Shown piece after piece: positions 44,085 through 54,601 of a DNA stretch of 64,000 nucleotides (position 1 is the stretch's first letter; the number at the start of each line of letters is the position of its first letter). This stretch comes from UMGS1590 sp900552455 (GTDB taxonomy: Bacteria > Bacillota > Peptococcia > Peptococcales > Peptococcaceae): contig OZ007004.1 in NCBI GenBank assembly GCA_963931105.1, positions 186,001 through 250,000 on the forward strand, written 5' to 3'. A program made the translations under genes and the position numbers. The notes beneath the pieces are model-generated. The model saw only the letters and a program-made list of their open reading frames with translations, had not been told where the DNA came from and searched no databases.

Positions 44085-45407
44085 TCAGCCGATGCCGCCG
44101 AAAACGACACCGAGGATCAGCACGATGATGGTGACGCCGCAGTAGACGTATTTGCCCAGACCCTCGATGAAACGACCAACGCGATATTTGCTGCCCATCT
44201 CGATCTGGCTGGCAGCGAAACCTTTGCCGCAGATCCAGAAGAACATGATCCCGGCGAGCAGCGCGCCAACTGGCATGATGTAGATGGTGAAGATGTCCAT
44301 CCAGCTGGAAACGGTGTCACCATTTTCCAGGAAGATGCCGACGAGCAGGCTGAAGCCAAAGACGACGACGCAGGACGCGATACGGCTGAGGCCGAACTGT
44401 TCCTGCAGGGCTTCGATCGGCGTTTCATAGAGATTGACAAGGCTGGTGATGCCGGCGAAGAATACCGCCAGGAAGAAAACGATGGCCAGGATCTGCGAAT
44501 ATGGCAGCTGCGCAAAGATCGATGGCAGGGTGATGAAGATCAGCGGTGGGCCGCTCTGGGGATCGATGCCGAAAACGAAAACCGCTGGCAGGATCGTCAG
44601 CGCCACGAGGATGGAGGCGATGAGCTCGAAGACTGCGACCATGACGCCGGAGAAAACGATGTCGGTGTCATTTTTCAGATAGCTGCCGTAGACGATGGTG
44701 CCACAGCCAGCCAGCGAAAGCGAGAAAAACGCCTGACCGAGCGCGTACATCCAGGTTTTTGGATCAGCCAGCGCGGACCAGTCTGGCGAGAAGAGAAATT
44801 CGTAGCCAGCTTCCGAGCCAGGGATCGTCGCGACGAAGATCGCCAGCCCGACAAAGAGGAAAAAGAACAGCGGCATGACGATCTTGTTGGCGCGCTCGAT
44901 GCCAGCGGAAATGCCGGCGTTCATAACGACGAACGTGAGCACGATGGCAAAAATGTGCCAGCCGATGCTGCCGAAATTGCCGGCGATCTCACCAAAGTAA
45001 GCGCCGGATTCTGTTGCAAACATGCCGCCGGTGGCTGCGCCGAAGAGAAAGCGCAGGATCCAGCCGACGATGACGGTGTAGCCGATGGCCACGCCAGTGG
45101 AGCCGATGAGCGGCAGGAGTCCGAAAATACCACCGATCTTCGAGCCGCGGCGTTGGGTGGCTTTGCGGAACGCGCCCACAGGGCCGGTGCGCATGGCGCG
45201 GCCGAAGGCCATTTCGCCCATGACGCCACAGAAGCCGAGGCCAACGACGAAGATCAGAAACGGCACGAGAAACGCGAAGCCGCCGTACTGGCCGACGCGA
45301 TACGGAAAGAGCCAGATGCAGCCCATGCCGACCGCCGAGCCGATGCAGCTCATGATGAAACCAAAACGGCTGCGGAAGGCATCGCGGGAAGAATTGTTGT
45401 TAGCCAT
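44085..45407 (-). CDS. Sodium-dependent (NSS/SNF family) transporter
   Basis: This 440-residue membrane protein has about 11-12 helices. The family signature GSAVGMGCIWLFPYRVGQYGGFAFLVPFL in helix 1 contains the unwound substrate- and Na+-binding segment. Conserved FFSLSLAGCGTIVYGSYL lies in helix 6. Such proteins import amino acids or related amines with sodium (LeuT fold). It is the second of two tandem paralogues. The substrate cannot be predicted. Confidence 0.95.
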   Translation of the reverse strand: MANNNSSRDAFRSRFGFIMSCIGSAVGMGCIWLFPYRVGQYGGFAFLVPFLIFVVGLGFCGVMGEMAFGRAMRTGPVGAFRKATQRRGSKIGGIFGLLPLIGSTGVAIGYTVIVGWILRFLFGAATGGMFATESGAYFGEIAGNFGSIGWHIFAIVLTFVVMNAGISAGIERANKIVMPLFFFLFVGLAIFVATIPGSEAGYEFLFSPDWSALADPKTWMYALGQAFFSLSLAGCGTIVYGSYLKNDTDIVFSGVMVAVFELIASILVALTILPAVFVFGIDPQSGPPLIFITLPSIFAQLPYSQILAIVFFLAVFFAGITSLVNLYETPIEALQEQFGLSRIASCVVVFGFSLLVGIFLENGDTVSSWMDIFTIYIMPVGALLAGIMFFWICGKGFAASQIEMGSKYRVGRFIEGLGKYVYCGVTIIVLILGVVFGGIG

Positions 45408-45440
45408 GAAAATTCACCTCTTTTTTAATGCGCGGCAGCA

Positions 45441-46766
45441 TCAGCCGATGCCGCCGAAAACAATGCCGAGCACGAGCACGATGAAGGTCACGGTGCAGTA
45501 GACGTATTTGCCCATGCCCTCGATAAAGCTGCCGAAGCGATGCGCGCTGCCGGTGTTGATCTCGTTGGCTGCGAAGCCTTTGCCGCAGACCCAGAAAAAC
45601 ATGACCGCTGCCAAAAGCGCTGCAAACGGCGTGATGTAGATGGTGAACAGGTCCATCCAGTTGCCGACAACGTTGGAATCTTCGAGGAAGATCCCCACAA
45701 GGAAGCTGAGCGTCAGCACGAGCGCACAGGCTTTGCGGCGCTGCATGCCAAAATGCTTTTGCAGGGCTTCGATGGGGCTTTCGTAGAGATTGACCAGCGA
45801 AGTGATGCCGGCGAAAAAGACCGCCAGGAAGAACACCACAGCCAGGATTTGGCCGCCAGGGATCTGTGCAAAGATCGATGGCAGCACGATGAAGATGAGC
45901 GGCGGGCCGCTCTGGGGATCGGCGCCAAAAGCAAACACCGCTGGCAGAATGGTGAGCGCCACGAGAATGGACGCAATGAGTTCAAAGACAGAAACCATGA
46001 CGCCGGAAAAAACAATGTCGACGTCCTTTTTCAGGTAGCTGCCGTAGACAATGGTGCCGCAACCAACGAGCGACAGCGAGAAAAACGCCTGCCCGAGAGC
46101 GTACATCCAGGTTTTTGGATTGGCAAGCGCCGACCAATCGGGATTGAACAGGAACGCGTACCCCTTCTCCGCCCCTGGAATCGTCGACACAAAGATGGCC
46201 AGGCCGATAAACATCAAAAAGAACAGCGGCATGACGATTTTGTTGGCACGTTCAACGCCCGACGAAATGCCGGCGTTCATAACAACAAAGGTGATGAGCA
46301 CGACGAGCACATGCCAGCCGATGCTGCCAAAGTTGCCAGAGATTTCACCGAAATACGCTGCTGAGTCGCCATTGAAGATAGCGCCGCTGAGGGACCCAAA
46401 CAGGAACCGCAGAATCCAGCCGCAGATGACAGTGTAGCCAACGGTGACACCGATCGAGCCGATGAGCGAGATCATACCGAGAGCGCCGCCGAAATGCTTA
46501 CCGCGCCGCTCCAGCGCTTGCTTGAACGCGCCGACAGGGCCGGTGCCCATGGCGCGACCGAACGCCATCTCACCGATGACGCCGCAAAAGCCGAGCCCGA
46601 TGACGAAGATCAGGAACGGCACGAGAAAGGCAAAGCCGCCGTATTGACCGACGCGATACGGAAAGAGCCAGATGCAGCCCATGCCGACCGCCGAACCAAT
46701 GCAGGCGAGGATGAATCCGACACGGCTCTGAAAACCGTCGCGGGATTCGGAAGTTTGTTTGGACAA
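45441..46766 (-). CDS. Sodium-dependent (NSS/SNF family) transporter, paralogue
   Basis: This 441-residue protein is closely similar over its whole length to the downstream neighbour, so it arose by tandem duplication. It starts with TTG 46766 (MSKQTSESRDGFQSRVGF) behind AGGAGGG. Helix 1 GSAVGMGCIWLFPYRVGQYGG and helix 6 FFSLSLVGCGTIVYGSYL are intact. The pair may form a functional couple or differ in substrate. No regulator is adjacent. Confidence 0.95.
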   Translation of the reverse strand: MSKQTSESRDGFQSRVGFILACIGSAVGMGCIWLFPYRVGQYGGFAFLVPFLIFVIGLGFCGVIGEMAFGRAMGTGPVGAFKQALERRGKHFGGALGMISLIGSIGVTVGYTVICGWILRFLFGSLSGAIFNGDSAAYFGEISGNFGSIGWHVLVVLITFVVMNAGISSGVERANKIVMPLFFLMFIGLAIFVSTIPGAEKGYAFLFNPDWSALANPKTWMYALGQAFFSLSLVGCGTIVYGSYLKKDVDIVFSGVMVSVFELIASILVALTILPAVFAFGADPQSGPPLIFIVLPSIFAQIPGGQILAVVFFLAVFFAGITSLVNLYESPIEALQKHFGMQRRKACALVLTLSFLVGIFLEDSNVVGNWMDLFTIYITPFAALLAAVMFFWVCGKGFAANEINTGSAHRFGSFIEGMGKYVYCTVTFIVLVLGIVFGGIG

Positions 46767-46869
46767 GAATCGTCCCTCCTATTCTGTTTCTACCATACTT
46801 CTATGCTACGTTAGGAGCGCATATATAAATAAATTGCATCGCAGCTATTTCTTCGCTGCTGAAACTTGA

Positions 46870-46909
46870 AAGAGTGCGCCTTCCATTTTCGCAGGAAGAC
46901 GCACTCTCG
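46870..46909 (-). terminator. Terminator after the LutB-like gene
   Basis: GAGTGCG(T/C)CTTCC and its complement form a 13-base stem. It separates the Fe-S genes from the transporter operon. Confidence 0.75.
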
Positions 46910-46919
46910 AGAGGCGTGG

Positions 46920-48137
46920 TTATTTTTTCGCGTCGGCATCTGCCTGAGCGACAGCCTGGGTGCGCAGATGATAGATCATCGTCGGCACATCGATGTCCAT
47001 CGGGCATTGCTCGACGCAGCGTCCGCAGCGCAGGCAGTTGTAGACGATCGGCGCTGCTTCTTTGGTGTCGTCCACGAAGGCGGTCCAGATGGCGCCGATG
47101 CCATTCATGTAGGTCTTGCCAAAATGGCCGGCGACCAACGAGAACACCGGGCATTCGTACATGCAGCCGCCGCAGCGCAGACAGAGCGCAGCGTCGTGGC
47201 AAACTGAATCGTCGATCATTTTCGAGCGGCCGTTGTCCACGAAGATGACGTGGAAATCGTGCGGACCGTGGGCACCGTAGGTCGTGACCTTTTCAATGTC
47301 GCCGGTCTTGGATGGGCCGCTGATGATGTTGACATAGGCTGGCGCGGTGTACTGACCGTAGCGCCAGTTGACCTCTGCCACCTTCATCGAATCGAGGAAG
47401 GATGGCACGATCTTTTCGATGCCGACGACGGCGATATGAACTGGTGGCGCCGCGGTGCAAAGACGCACGTTGCCTTCGTTTTCGATGATGGTGATCTGGC
47501 CGGTGTCGGCGGCGACGGCGTTGGCACCGCTGATGCCGATGTCGGCGGTGAAATATTTTTCGCGCAGGAATTCGCGCACAGCCATGACCTCGTCAGAGAT
47601 TTCCGGCGGGATCTCGCGGCCAAAGAAATCGCTGAAAACTTCCGCCACCTGTTCACGCGGAACGTGGATGGATGGCGAGAGAATGTGCATTGGGCGACCG
47701 TCCATGAGCTGCAGGATAAATTCGCCGAGGTCGGTCTCCCAGACTTCGTGGCCGCAATCGGCCAGACGCTGGCGCAGATGGATCTCTTCGCCGAGCATGG
47801 ATTTACCTTTGACGATGGTTTTTTCGCCGCCGGCGATCTCATTGATGATGTCGACGACCTCCTGCGCATCCTTGGCAAAATATGCGTGGCCGTGGTTGCG
47901 CTCGATGGAATCCATCGCCTGCGCCATCAGCGCGCGCCAATTTTGGTGGGCATTCTTCTTGATCTCCTGCACTTCCTTGGCCAGCGCTGGTGTGTGCGGA
48001 TAACGCTCCAGGGCTTCAGCGAGATTTTTGCGATAGGACGCGATGGCGCGGGTGATCGCTGTGCGGATGCGTTCGTCCTCGCTGGCTTCGTTGATGTCCT
48101 TGGCGTAGGCGTTGATATTTTCTTTGATCGTACTCAT
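46920..48137 (-). CDS. LutB-like LUD domain iron-sulfur protein
   Basis: This 405-residue protein has a LUD domain (about 60-300, with HGHAYFAKDAQEV, GISGANAVAADTGQITIIENEGN) and two ferredoxin-type clusters: CLRCGGCMYECP (about 318-329) and CLRCGRCVEQCP (about 372-383). In Bacillus subtilis LutABC oxidises lactate. Here only A- and B-like genes are present and the protein is shorter than LutB (about 470). The start overlaps the stop of the upstream gene as ATGA. A role in lactate or other 2-hydroxyacid oxidation is inferred. Confidence 0.88.
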   Translation of the reverse strand: MSTIKENINAYAKDINEASEDERIRTAITRAIASYRKNLAEALERYPHTPALAKEVQEIKKNAHQNWRALMAQAMDSIERNHGHAYFAKDAQEVVDIINEIAGGEKTIVKGKSMLGEEIHLRQRLADCGHEVWETDLGEFILQLMDGRPMHILSPSIHVPREQVAEVFSDFFGREIPPEISDEVMAVREFLREKYFTADIGISGANAVAADTGQITIIENEGNVRLCTAAPPVHIAVVGIEKIVPSFLDSMKVAEVNWRYGQYTAPAYVNIISGPSKTGDIEKVTTYGAHGPHDFHVIFVDNGRSKMIDDSVCHDAALCLRCGGCMYECPVFSLVAGHFGKTYMNGIGAIWTAFVDDTKEAAPIVYNCLRCGRCVEQCPMDIDVPTMIYHLRTQAVAQADADAKK

Positions 48138-49114
48138 AGCTTATACCCCTTTGCGAGAAATTCTACAAAGTCCATGATCTCCATGTGCGTCGCCGTTTTG
48201 CAGCCCTTGAGCGCAGAGAGGCAGTATGGGCAGCTCAAGAGCGCGATCTGGGCGCCGGTTTCCGCAAGCTCGTTGGCGCGCTTCTGGCTGATCTTGTGCG
48301 AAAGCTCGGCATAGGTCGTTTTGATCGGACCGCCGCAGCAGGTGCTCCACTTGCCGGTGCGGAATGGTTCTTTGTAGCGCACGTTCATGGCATCGAGGAC
48401 TTCGCGGAATTCGTCGACGACGTCCATCTCACGCGCCATGCGGCAGGAATCGTGCAGCGTCACGAGGCCGCGGTAGAAATTCTTTGGCAGCATGTGGCGC
48501 TTTTCGTGGACCATTTGAATGAAGGTTTTGACCTCGACATCCGGAAAATCGCCATACTGCGGATAGATCAGCGCGAACATTTCAGCAGCGTGCGGCGACA
48601 TGCAGACGACGGTCTTGGCGCCGCTCTGGTTCAGGAAGGTGGCGACACGCTTGGCGTAAATGCCAAGGGCATCTTCAAAACCGAGCTCGTGCAGGAGCGC
48701 GCCGCTGTAGATCTCGTTCTCGCCATCGTAGCAGATGTCGTAGCCGAGGGCTTTCAGGATTCTGGCGGCCTTTTTATTGATAGAAAAGAAGCGTTCTTTA
48801 TCCTGGGCAAAGACGGACGCGAACACTTTTTCCGGCGCCATGCCGCTTTTGTGCACGAGGTCGCGCATGCTCATCATCCAGCCGAACACCGGCGTGCCAG
48901 GGTCGACAATATCCATCACGGTGAGCAGTGAATCCATGAACGGCAGGAGCTGATACTCCCCGCCGGTATAAAACAGGATGTCTCCTTTTTTCGGCAGATT
49001 CAAATCCTTCGCCCACTCGGCATTTTCCCGGGCGCTGACGGCGAGGGGATTGTCGTATTGTAAGATGTTGTCTCTGATCAGGGTCAGAGTTTCCGGTAAT
49101 TGTTTTCCACCCAT
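48134..49114 (-). CDS. LutA/HdrB-like CCG-domain Fe-S oxidoreductase subunit
   Basis: This 326-residue protein starts at ATG 49114 (MGGKQLPETLTLIRDNI) behind GAGGAG. The C-terminal half has the cysteine-rich CCG pattern: LHDSCRMAREM, STCCGGP and LLSCPYC, as in LutA, GlpC and HdrB. The N-terminal half is less typical and longer than in LutA (about 240). It is the first gene of a two-gene operon with the LUD protein and likely passes electrons from a substrate oxidation. Confidence 0.85.
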   Translation of the reverse strand: MGGKQLPETLTLIRDNILQYDNPLAVSARENAEWAKDLNLPKKGDILFYTGGEYQLLPFMDSLLTVMDIVDPGTPVFGWMMSMRDLVHKSGMAPEKVFASVFAQDKERFFSINKKAARILKALGYDICYDGENEIYSGALLHELGFEDALGIYAKRVATFLNQSGAKTVVCMSPHAAEMFALIYPQYGDFPDVEVKTFIQMVHEKRHMLPKNFYRGLVTLHDSCRMAREMDVVDEFREVLDAMNVRYKEPFRTGKWSTCCGGPIKTTYAELSHKISQKRANELAETGAQIALLSCPYCLSALKGCKTATHMEIMDFVEFLAKGYKL

Positions 49115-49162
49115 TGTGATTCTCCTCATCCCTCTAGAAAAATGTGATATGATAACCTCTTT

Positions 49163-49191
49163 ATATTAGCATTTCTGCCAGTGCTTGTAAA
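49163..49191 (-). promoter_or_regulatory. Promoter of the LutA/LutB-like operon (TTTACA-17-TAATAT)
   Basis: The -35 TTTACA lies at 49191-49186 and the -10 TAATAT at 49168-49163. Confidence 0.78.
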
Positions 49192-49220
49192 CAACGCGCG
49201 ACGATCCTGCGCACTTTCCT

Positions 49221-49931
49221 TCAATCCTGCGCCTCTTGCCGCGCGCGGTCGTGGCAGAAAATGAGCACGCCGTCGCCCTGGTGGATGTCGAGCGTCGCCT
49301 TGTCGGCGCCGTCGGCCATGATGTTGCTGATGAGCCTGGTGATGCCAAAGGGCACGCTGAAATGGTCCAGCGGATAATACAGCCCACCATTCGAAAGCAC
49401 CATGCCGTCGTCAGAAAACGGCACGATACCAATGTAATCATCGGTGCGCGCGATCTCGTGCTTTCCCGGGCCGATGTAGCGCAGGCGGTTGATATCGTCC
49501 CAGTAAACGATGCTCCGGCCTTCGCGACCGGCACGCACGAGCTCCATCATATTGGCGAGCTCGTGATCCATGCGACCACCAAGTCCGCCGATGACGACGA
49601 TCTCCTCGGCGCCGTCGGCGAAAAGCTTTTCTGTCGCCAGCGCCTGGTCGCTGTCGTCTTTCTCGCTGGGATAAACGACCTCCGGCACGCCGGTCTCCTC
49701 CAGCCAGTTGCGCGTCGCTGCCGAGAGCGAATCCATATCGCCGATGAGGCCGTCAGGCACAACACCGGCTGCGCGGCAGAGATCCGCGCCACGATCGGCG
49801 CAGAGAAGCGGCGCCTGCGGCAGCTTTTCGCGCAGGCAGACGAGCAGCGCCGGTTCTGGCTGCGGACCGCCGCTCACGAGAATGGCCGGGCGCAGCGATG
49901 GATCGAGCAGATCGTTGTCGTAGCGCTTCAT
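49221..49931 (-). CDS. thiN: Thiamine pyrophosphokinase
   Basis: This 236-residue enzyme transfers pyrophosphate from ATP to thiamine. Conserved blocks are CADRGADLCRAAGVVPDGLIGDMDS, YPSEKDDSDQALA and GGLGGRMDHELAN, and the C-terminal beta domain (GLYYPLDHF) binds thiamine. The start at 49931 overlaps the stop of the upstream small gene as ATGA. Confidence 0.94.
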   Translation of the reverse strand: MKRYDNDLLDPSLRPAILVSGGPQPEPALLVCLREKLPQAPLLCADRGADLCRAAGVVPDGLIGDMDSLSAATRNWLEETGVPEVVYPSEKDDSDQALATEKLFADGAEEIVVIGGLGGRMDHELANMMELVRAGREGRSIVYWDDINRLRYIGPGKHEIARTDDYIGIVPFSDDGMVLSNGGLYYPLDHFSVPFGITRLISNIMADGADKATLDIHQGDGVLIFCHDRARQEAQD

Positions 49932-50320
49932 CCCACTCTCACCAGCTTCACATCGTAGTTGCCGTCGCCGTAGTCGACGATCATGCCATGCATCGGGCTC
50001 TTGCATTCTTCTGTGTCGTAGATCAGCGTGCGCTTGTAGCCTGGGCGAGCAGCCGTATCCGGGAAGCGGATGTAGACGACATCGTGCTCGCCGAGCGGCA
50101 TGCGCGTGAGATCGACGCTGCGCTTCTCGCCGGGCTGGAAACGCTCGAAGACGAGCGCGTCCGGCGCAGCCAGCGTGCCGAGGAAAATATCCAGCGTATC
50201 AGCGGTGCAGTTTTCCAGCTCGAGCTGGTAGGCAGATTTTATTTTTTTCACAGCCACAGCCGCGCCGGCAGCGCCAGCGGCGAGCCCGAGGGCGGTGGCG
50301 ATGGTTTTCAGTTTTGACAT
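49928..50320 (-). CDS. Small membrane-anchored protein, unrecognised
   Basis: This 130-residue protein has an N-terminal hydrophobic Ala/Gly-rich helix (IATALGLAAGAAGAAVAV, residues 6-23) followed by a soluble beta-rich domain (ELENCTADTLDIFLGTL ... YDVKLVRVG). ATG 50320 has AAAGGA at eight bases. It is translationally coupled to thiN. No known motif was recognised. Confidence 0.7.
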   Translation of the reverse strand: MSKLKTIATALGLAAGAAGAAVAVKKIKSAYQLELENCTADTLDIFLGTLAAPDALVFERFQPGEKRSVDLTRMPLGEHDVVYIRFPDTAARPGYKRTLIYDTEECKSPMHGMIVDYGDGNYDVKLVRVG

Positions 50321-50385
50321 GGGATCCATCCTTTCGTGATTGGCGATTCTTGCGATTTATGATTGTTCTTTCGCCACAGAAATGC

Positions 50386-50391
50386 TATAAT
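50386..50391 (+). promoter_or_regulatory. Promoter of antisense RNA (-35 TTGTTC at 50363-50368, 17 bp, TATAAT)
   Basis: TATAAT at 50386-50391 is preceded at 17 bp by TTGTTC. It directs transcription rightward into the 3' end of the small toxin gene on the other strand. Confidence 0.7.
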
Positions 50392-50397
50392 GATAAC

Positions 50398-50481
50398 AGA
50401 AAATGGAGCCACCGGAGGACGGTTGGCTCTGGTATATTGGCTTTAGTAACCGCTACCTTTGCCGAGGGCGGTTACTTTTTT
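50398..50481 (+). ncRNA. Candidate antisense RNA antitoxin
   Basis: An RNA of about 85 nt is predicted from the promoter at 50386 to a terminator GTAACCGC...GCGGTTAC plus TTTTTTT (50443-50481). A GAGCCA/TGGCTC hairpin lies near its 5' end. Its 3' end overlaps the stop codon and last codons of the convergent 27-residue toxin gene, the geometry of TxpA/RatA-type type I systems. Confidence 0.6.
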
Positions 50482-50555
50482 TGACCGAAATGAAAGCCGA
50501 CTTCGAGGGCCATAAGCACAACGCTTATTACGCCAACGACTTCTAAAATTTCCAT
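50472..50555 (-). CDS. Putative holin-like type I toxin peptide (27 aa)
   Basis: ATG 50555 to TAA 50472 encodes MEILEVVGVISVVLMALEVG followed by FHFGQKK: a short acidic start, one hydrophobic helix and a basic end. This is the profile of the small putative holin-like toxins (TxpA/BsrG and relatives) of Bacillota. AAGGGG lies seven bases before the start. A -10 TATAAT on the same strand lies at 50628-50623. It is far below the usual size threshold for gene finding. Confidence 0.68.
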   Translation of the reverse strand: MEILEVVGVISVVLMALEVGFHFGQKK

Positions 50556-50635
50556 GGCCTCACCCCTTCATCCGAAGATGTCCGGGGCCAACCGCCCGCC
50601 TCTTATAGTGGCTCGCAATTTGATTATATCATATC

Positions 50636-50660
50636 CGACGCCTGCGTGGGCGTCTTTTTT
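50636..50660 (+). terminator. Plus-strand terminator
   Basis: GACGCC-TGCGTG-GGCGTC followed by TTTTTT. It may stop readthrough of the antisense RNA before the ABC-F gene, since no other plus-strand gene precedes it. Confidence 0.75.
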
Positions 50661-50689
50661 CTTGCTGGAAATCCTGCACCGACGAAAAC

Positions 50690-50718
50690 TTTTCACGGCA
50701 GCGTTTCTCTGCTATACT
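50690..50718 (+). promoter_or_regulatory. ABC-F gene promoter (TTTTCA-17-TATACT)
   Basis: The -35-like TTTTCA lies at 50690-50695 and the -10 TATACT at 50713-50718. Confidence 0.5.
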
Positions 50719-50756
50719 GATTACTGACTACACTATCCATTTCAGGGGGAATTGCC

Positions 50757-52649
<1,893 letters not shown>

Positions 52650-52660
52650 GGAGATCCATC

Positions 52661-52915
52661 ATGGCAGAAAAACCAAAGATCCACACAACCTATCATTTCA
52701 TCGATCTCTACGACGACTGGTCCGACTACGACTACGCCGAAAAAGAAAACCAGATGGAGCAGATCGACAAATACAACTTCGCCACCGCCAACTGGGACTA
52801 CGATTTCGCCAGCCTGGAAAGCCGCACCTACGAAATCCTGCACGCGCTGACGACGCTCTCCGACGAGGAGATCGCCCGCGTCATGGTGCGCCACGAGCGC
52901 CGCGTCAATCCGTGA
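52661..52915 (+). CDS. Small acidic protein, unrecognised
   Basis: This 84-residue protein starts with ATG 52661 (MAEKPKIHTTYHFIDLYDDW) behind AAGGAGA. It is rich in Asp, Tyr and Trp in the first 55 residues and ends in a helical segment (TLSDEEIARVMVRHERRVNP). It is co-transcribed with the ABC-F gene. No family was recognised. Its end overlaps the convergent peptidase gene by 11 bases. Confidence 0.72.
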   Translation: MAEKPKIHTTYHFIDLYDDWSDYDYAEKENQMEQIDKYNFATANWDYDFASLESRTYEILHALTTLSDEEIARVMVRHERRVNP

Positions 52916-53573
52916 AGGTGACAGCGCGCAGCCCCATCGAATAATACAGCGGAATGAATTTGACGAGACTCATCCAGCGCTCGCCGTTCACCGAATCGAC
53001 GAGATGCACACGAAAGCCGCTGACGCCGTCGATGACGACAGCGTGCAGATTTTTATAAGGATGGTATTCCCGTCCGTCGATCTGCCAGGCGCTCGCTTCG
53101 TCACGCGCGGCCAGCTTGTCGTCGACCGTCGTCCAGACGATCACAGGCTTTTTCGTGAGATGCAGCCGCAGCGCGATCTCGCTTGCCGTGGTCAGCGGAT
53201 GCGTTTTCGCCTCGAGCGTTGTCGGCTGGCTTTCAAGAAAGCTGTTGATCCCGCTCACAAGCGCCTGCGGATAGCAATAGTAGCCGTCGCCAAAAGGATC
53301 GCCGATGTAGGCCGCAGTCGGACTCACGCCGCTGCCCACCGCCGCCTTCGGCAGATACTGCTGGGCGAATGTCTCCGCCGTCACTGGCGCGCCAAGATAA
53401 TCGAGCGCCGATGCCGCCGCCACCGCTTCGCAGCCGTTCGGCAACGTCGGATACTGGCTGCGCCCCGTCACCCCCAGCTGCACCGGCACCGCCAGCGCAG
53501 CCACGCAGACGATCACCAGGAGCACCAGCAAAAATTTGAACGCCCGCCAGAGAAAAATGATCAGATCGCGCAT
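52905..53573 (-). CDS. C39-like peptidase family protein, membrane-anchored
   Basis: This 222-residue protein has one N-terminal membrane anchor (FLWRAFKFLLVLLVIVCVAAL). It is followed by a C39_2-type domain: YPTLPNGCEAVAAASALDYLG with the candidate nucleophile Cys, and NLHAVVIDGVSGFRVHLVDSVNG with the His and Asp. It is likely located outside the membrane. Members of this family include peptidases and inactive relatives. The target is unknown. Confidence 0.85.
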   Translation of the reverse strand: MRDLIIFLWRAFKFLLVLLVIVCVAALAVPVQLGVTGRSQYPTLPNGCEAVAAASALDYLGAPVTAETFAQQYLPKAAVGSGVSPTAAYIGDPFGDGYYCYPQALVSGINSFLESQPTTLEAKTHPLTTASEIALRLHLTKKPVIVWTTVDDKLAARDEASAWQIDGREYHPYKNLHAVVIDGVSGFRVHLVDSVNGERWMSLVKFIPLYYSMGLRAVTFTD

Positions 53574-53692
53574 TCGTCCTTCATCCTTTCCAGTCAAAAT
53601 TCAGTACCCCCATTATGCACGAGGAGGGCGTCGCTGTCAAATCTTCCCTGTGCGCGCTACAACCGGCGCGCGAAAAGATGAAAAATCCGCTC

Positions 53693-53721
53693 TGTTCAAG
53701 CCGCGCCACTTTCTCTATAAT
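53693..53721 (+). promoter_or_regulatory. Promoter of the DUF218 gene (TGTTCA-17-TATAAT)
   Basis: The -35-like TGTTCA lies at 53693-53698 and the -10 TATAAT at 53716-53721. Confidence 0.55.
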
Positions 53722-53765
53722 GAGAAGTATCCATGATCCCTGCTCGCCACGAAAGGAGGTTTCCC

Positions 53766-54536
53766 ATGCCACAGCAACGCCCGCCAGCTGGTCGTCGGCC
53801 AGTCCAGACACCGCGCCGTCGTCCTGCAAATACATCGCACACGCGCAGCGCCGCAGCGCCATCCGACGTGAAAAAGTCTGCGCCGACGCGCCGCCGCAAA
53901 AAATCGCGTCGCCGCATTCCCCGCTGGCTGAAGCTTTTGATCGCAATCATCCTGCTGCCGCCTGTCTGCTGTGTGCTCGTGAACCTCTTCATCCTTGCCA
54001 CGACCACCGGCAACATGGCCACGCCAGACGAGCTCGCTGACGCCGACGCCGACTGCATCGTCGTGCTCGGCGCCGGGATAGAGCCCGACGGCACGCCGAG
54101 CCCGATCCTCGCTGAACGTCTCGACACCGCCATCGCCCTCTACGAAAACGGCGCCTCCGACGAGATCATCGTCAGCGGCGGCGCGGACGCCGCGCAGAGC
54201 GAGGTCAGCGCGATGCGCAACTATCTCCTCGACGCCGATATTCCATCGATGGCCATCACCACCGACACCCACGGCATCGACACCTTCGCCAGCGTGAAAA
54301 ACCTGCGCACCATCTACGATGTGCAAACGCCGATCCTCGTGAGCCAGCGCTTCCACCTCTACCGCGCCGTTTTCATCGCCGAGCAGATGGACCTCGACGC
54401 CATCGGCTGTCCGGCTTCGGAAGAAAATATCCACGACAACGGCCTGCTCCTGCGTGAATTCGCCGCCCGCCTCAAGGATTTCGCCCAGTGCAAATTCGGC
54501 GAGCTGCCGCAGGAGACACGCTCCACCGTCGGTTGA
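53766..54536 (+). CDS. DUF218/SanA-YdcF family membrane protein
   Basis: This 256-residue protein starts at ATG 53766 behind AAAGGAGG. A basic Pro/Arg-rich N-terminus (1-55) precedes one membrane helix (about 57-80), and an extracytoplasmic DUF218 domain follows (DCIVVLGAGIEPDGTPSPILAERLDTAIALYENG, IIVSGGA, the TDTHGIDTFASV loop and VSQRFHLYRA). The family is linked to envelope barrier function and vancomycin sensitivity in enterobacteria. Its biochemical role is not settled. Confidence 0.9.
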   Translation: MPQQRPPAGRRPVQTPRRRPANTSHTRSAAAPSDVKKSAPTRRRKKSRRRIPRWLKLLIAIILLPPVCCVLVNLFILATTTGNMATPDELADADADCIVVLGAGIEPDGTPSPILAERLDTAIALYENGASDEIIVSGGADAAQSEVSAMRNYLLDADIPSMAITTDTHGIDTFASVKNLRTIYDVQTPILVSQRFHLYRAVFIAEQMDLDAIGCPASEENIHDNGLLLREFAARLKDFAQCKFGELPQETRSTVG

Positions 54537-54553
54537 TCCCTAACAACAAACAA

Positions 54554-54598
54554 AATCTCCGGCTTCCACCAAAATACGATGGAGGCCGGAGATTTTTA
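54554..54598. terminator. Bidirectional terminator
   Basis: AAAATCTCCGGC and GCCGGAGATTTTT frame a TTCCAC/GATGGA-containing loop, between the convergent DUF218 and CorA genes. Confidence 0.85.
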
Positions 54599-54601
54599 TG
54601 T

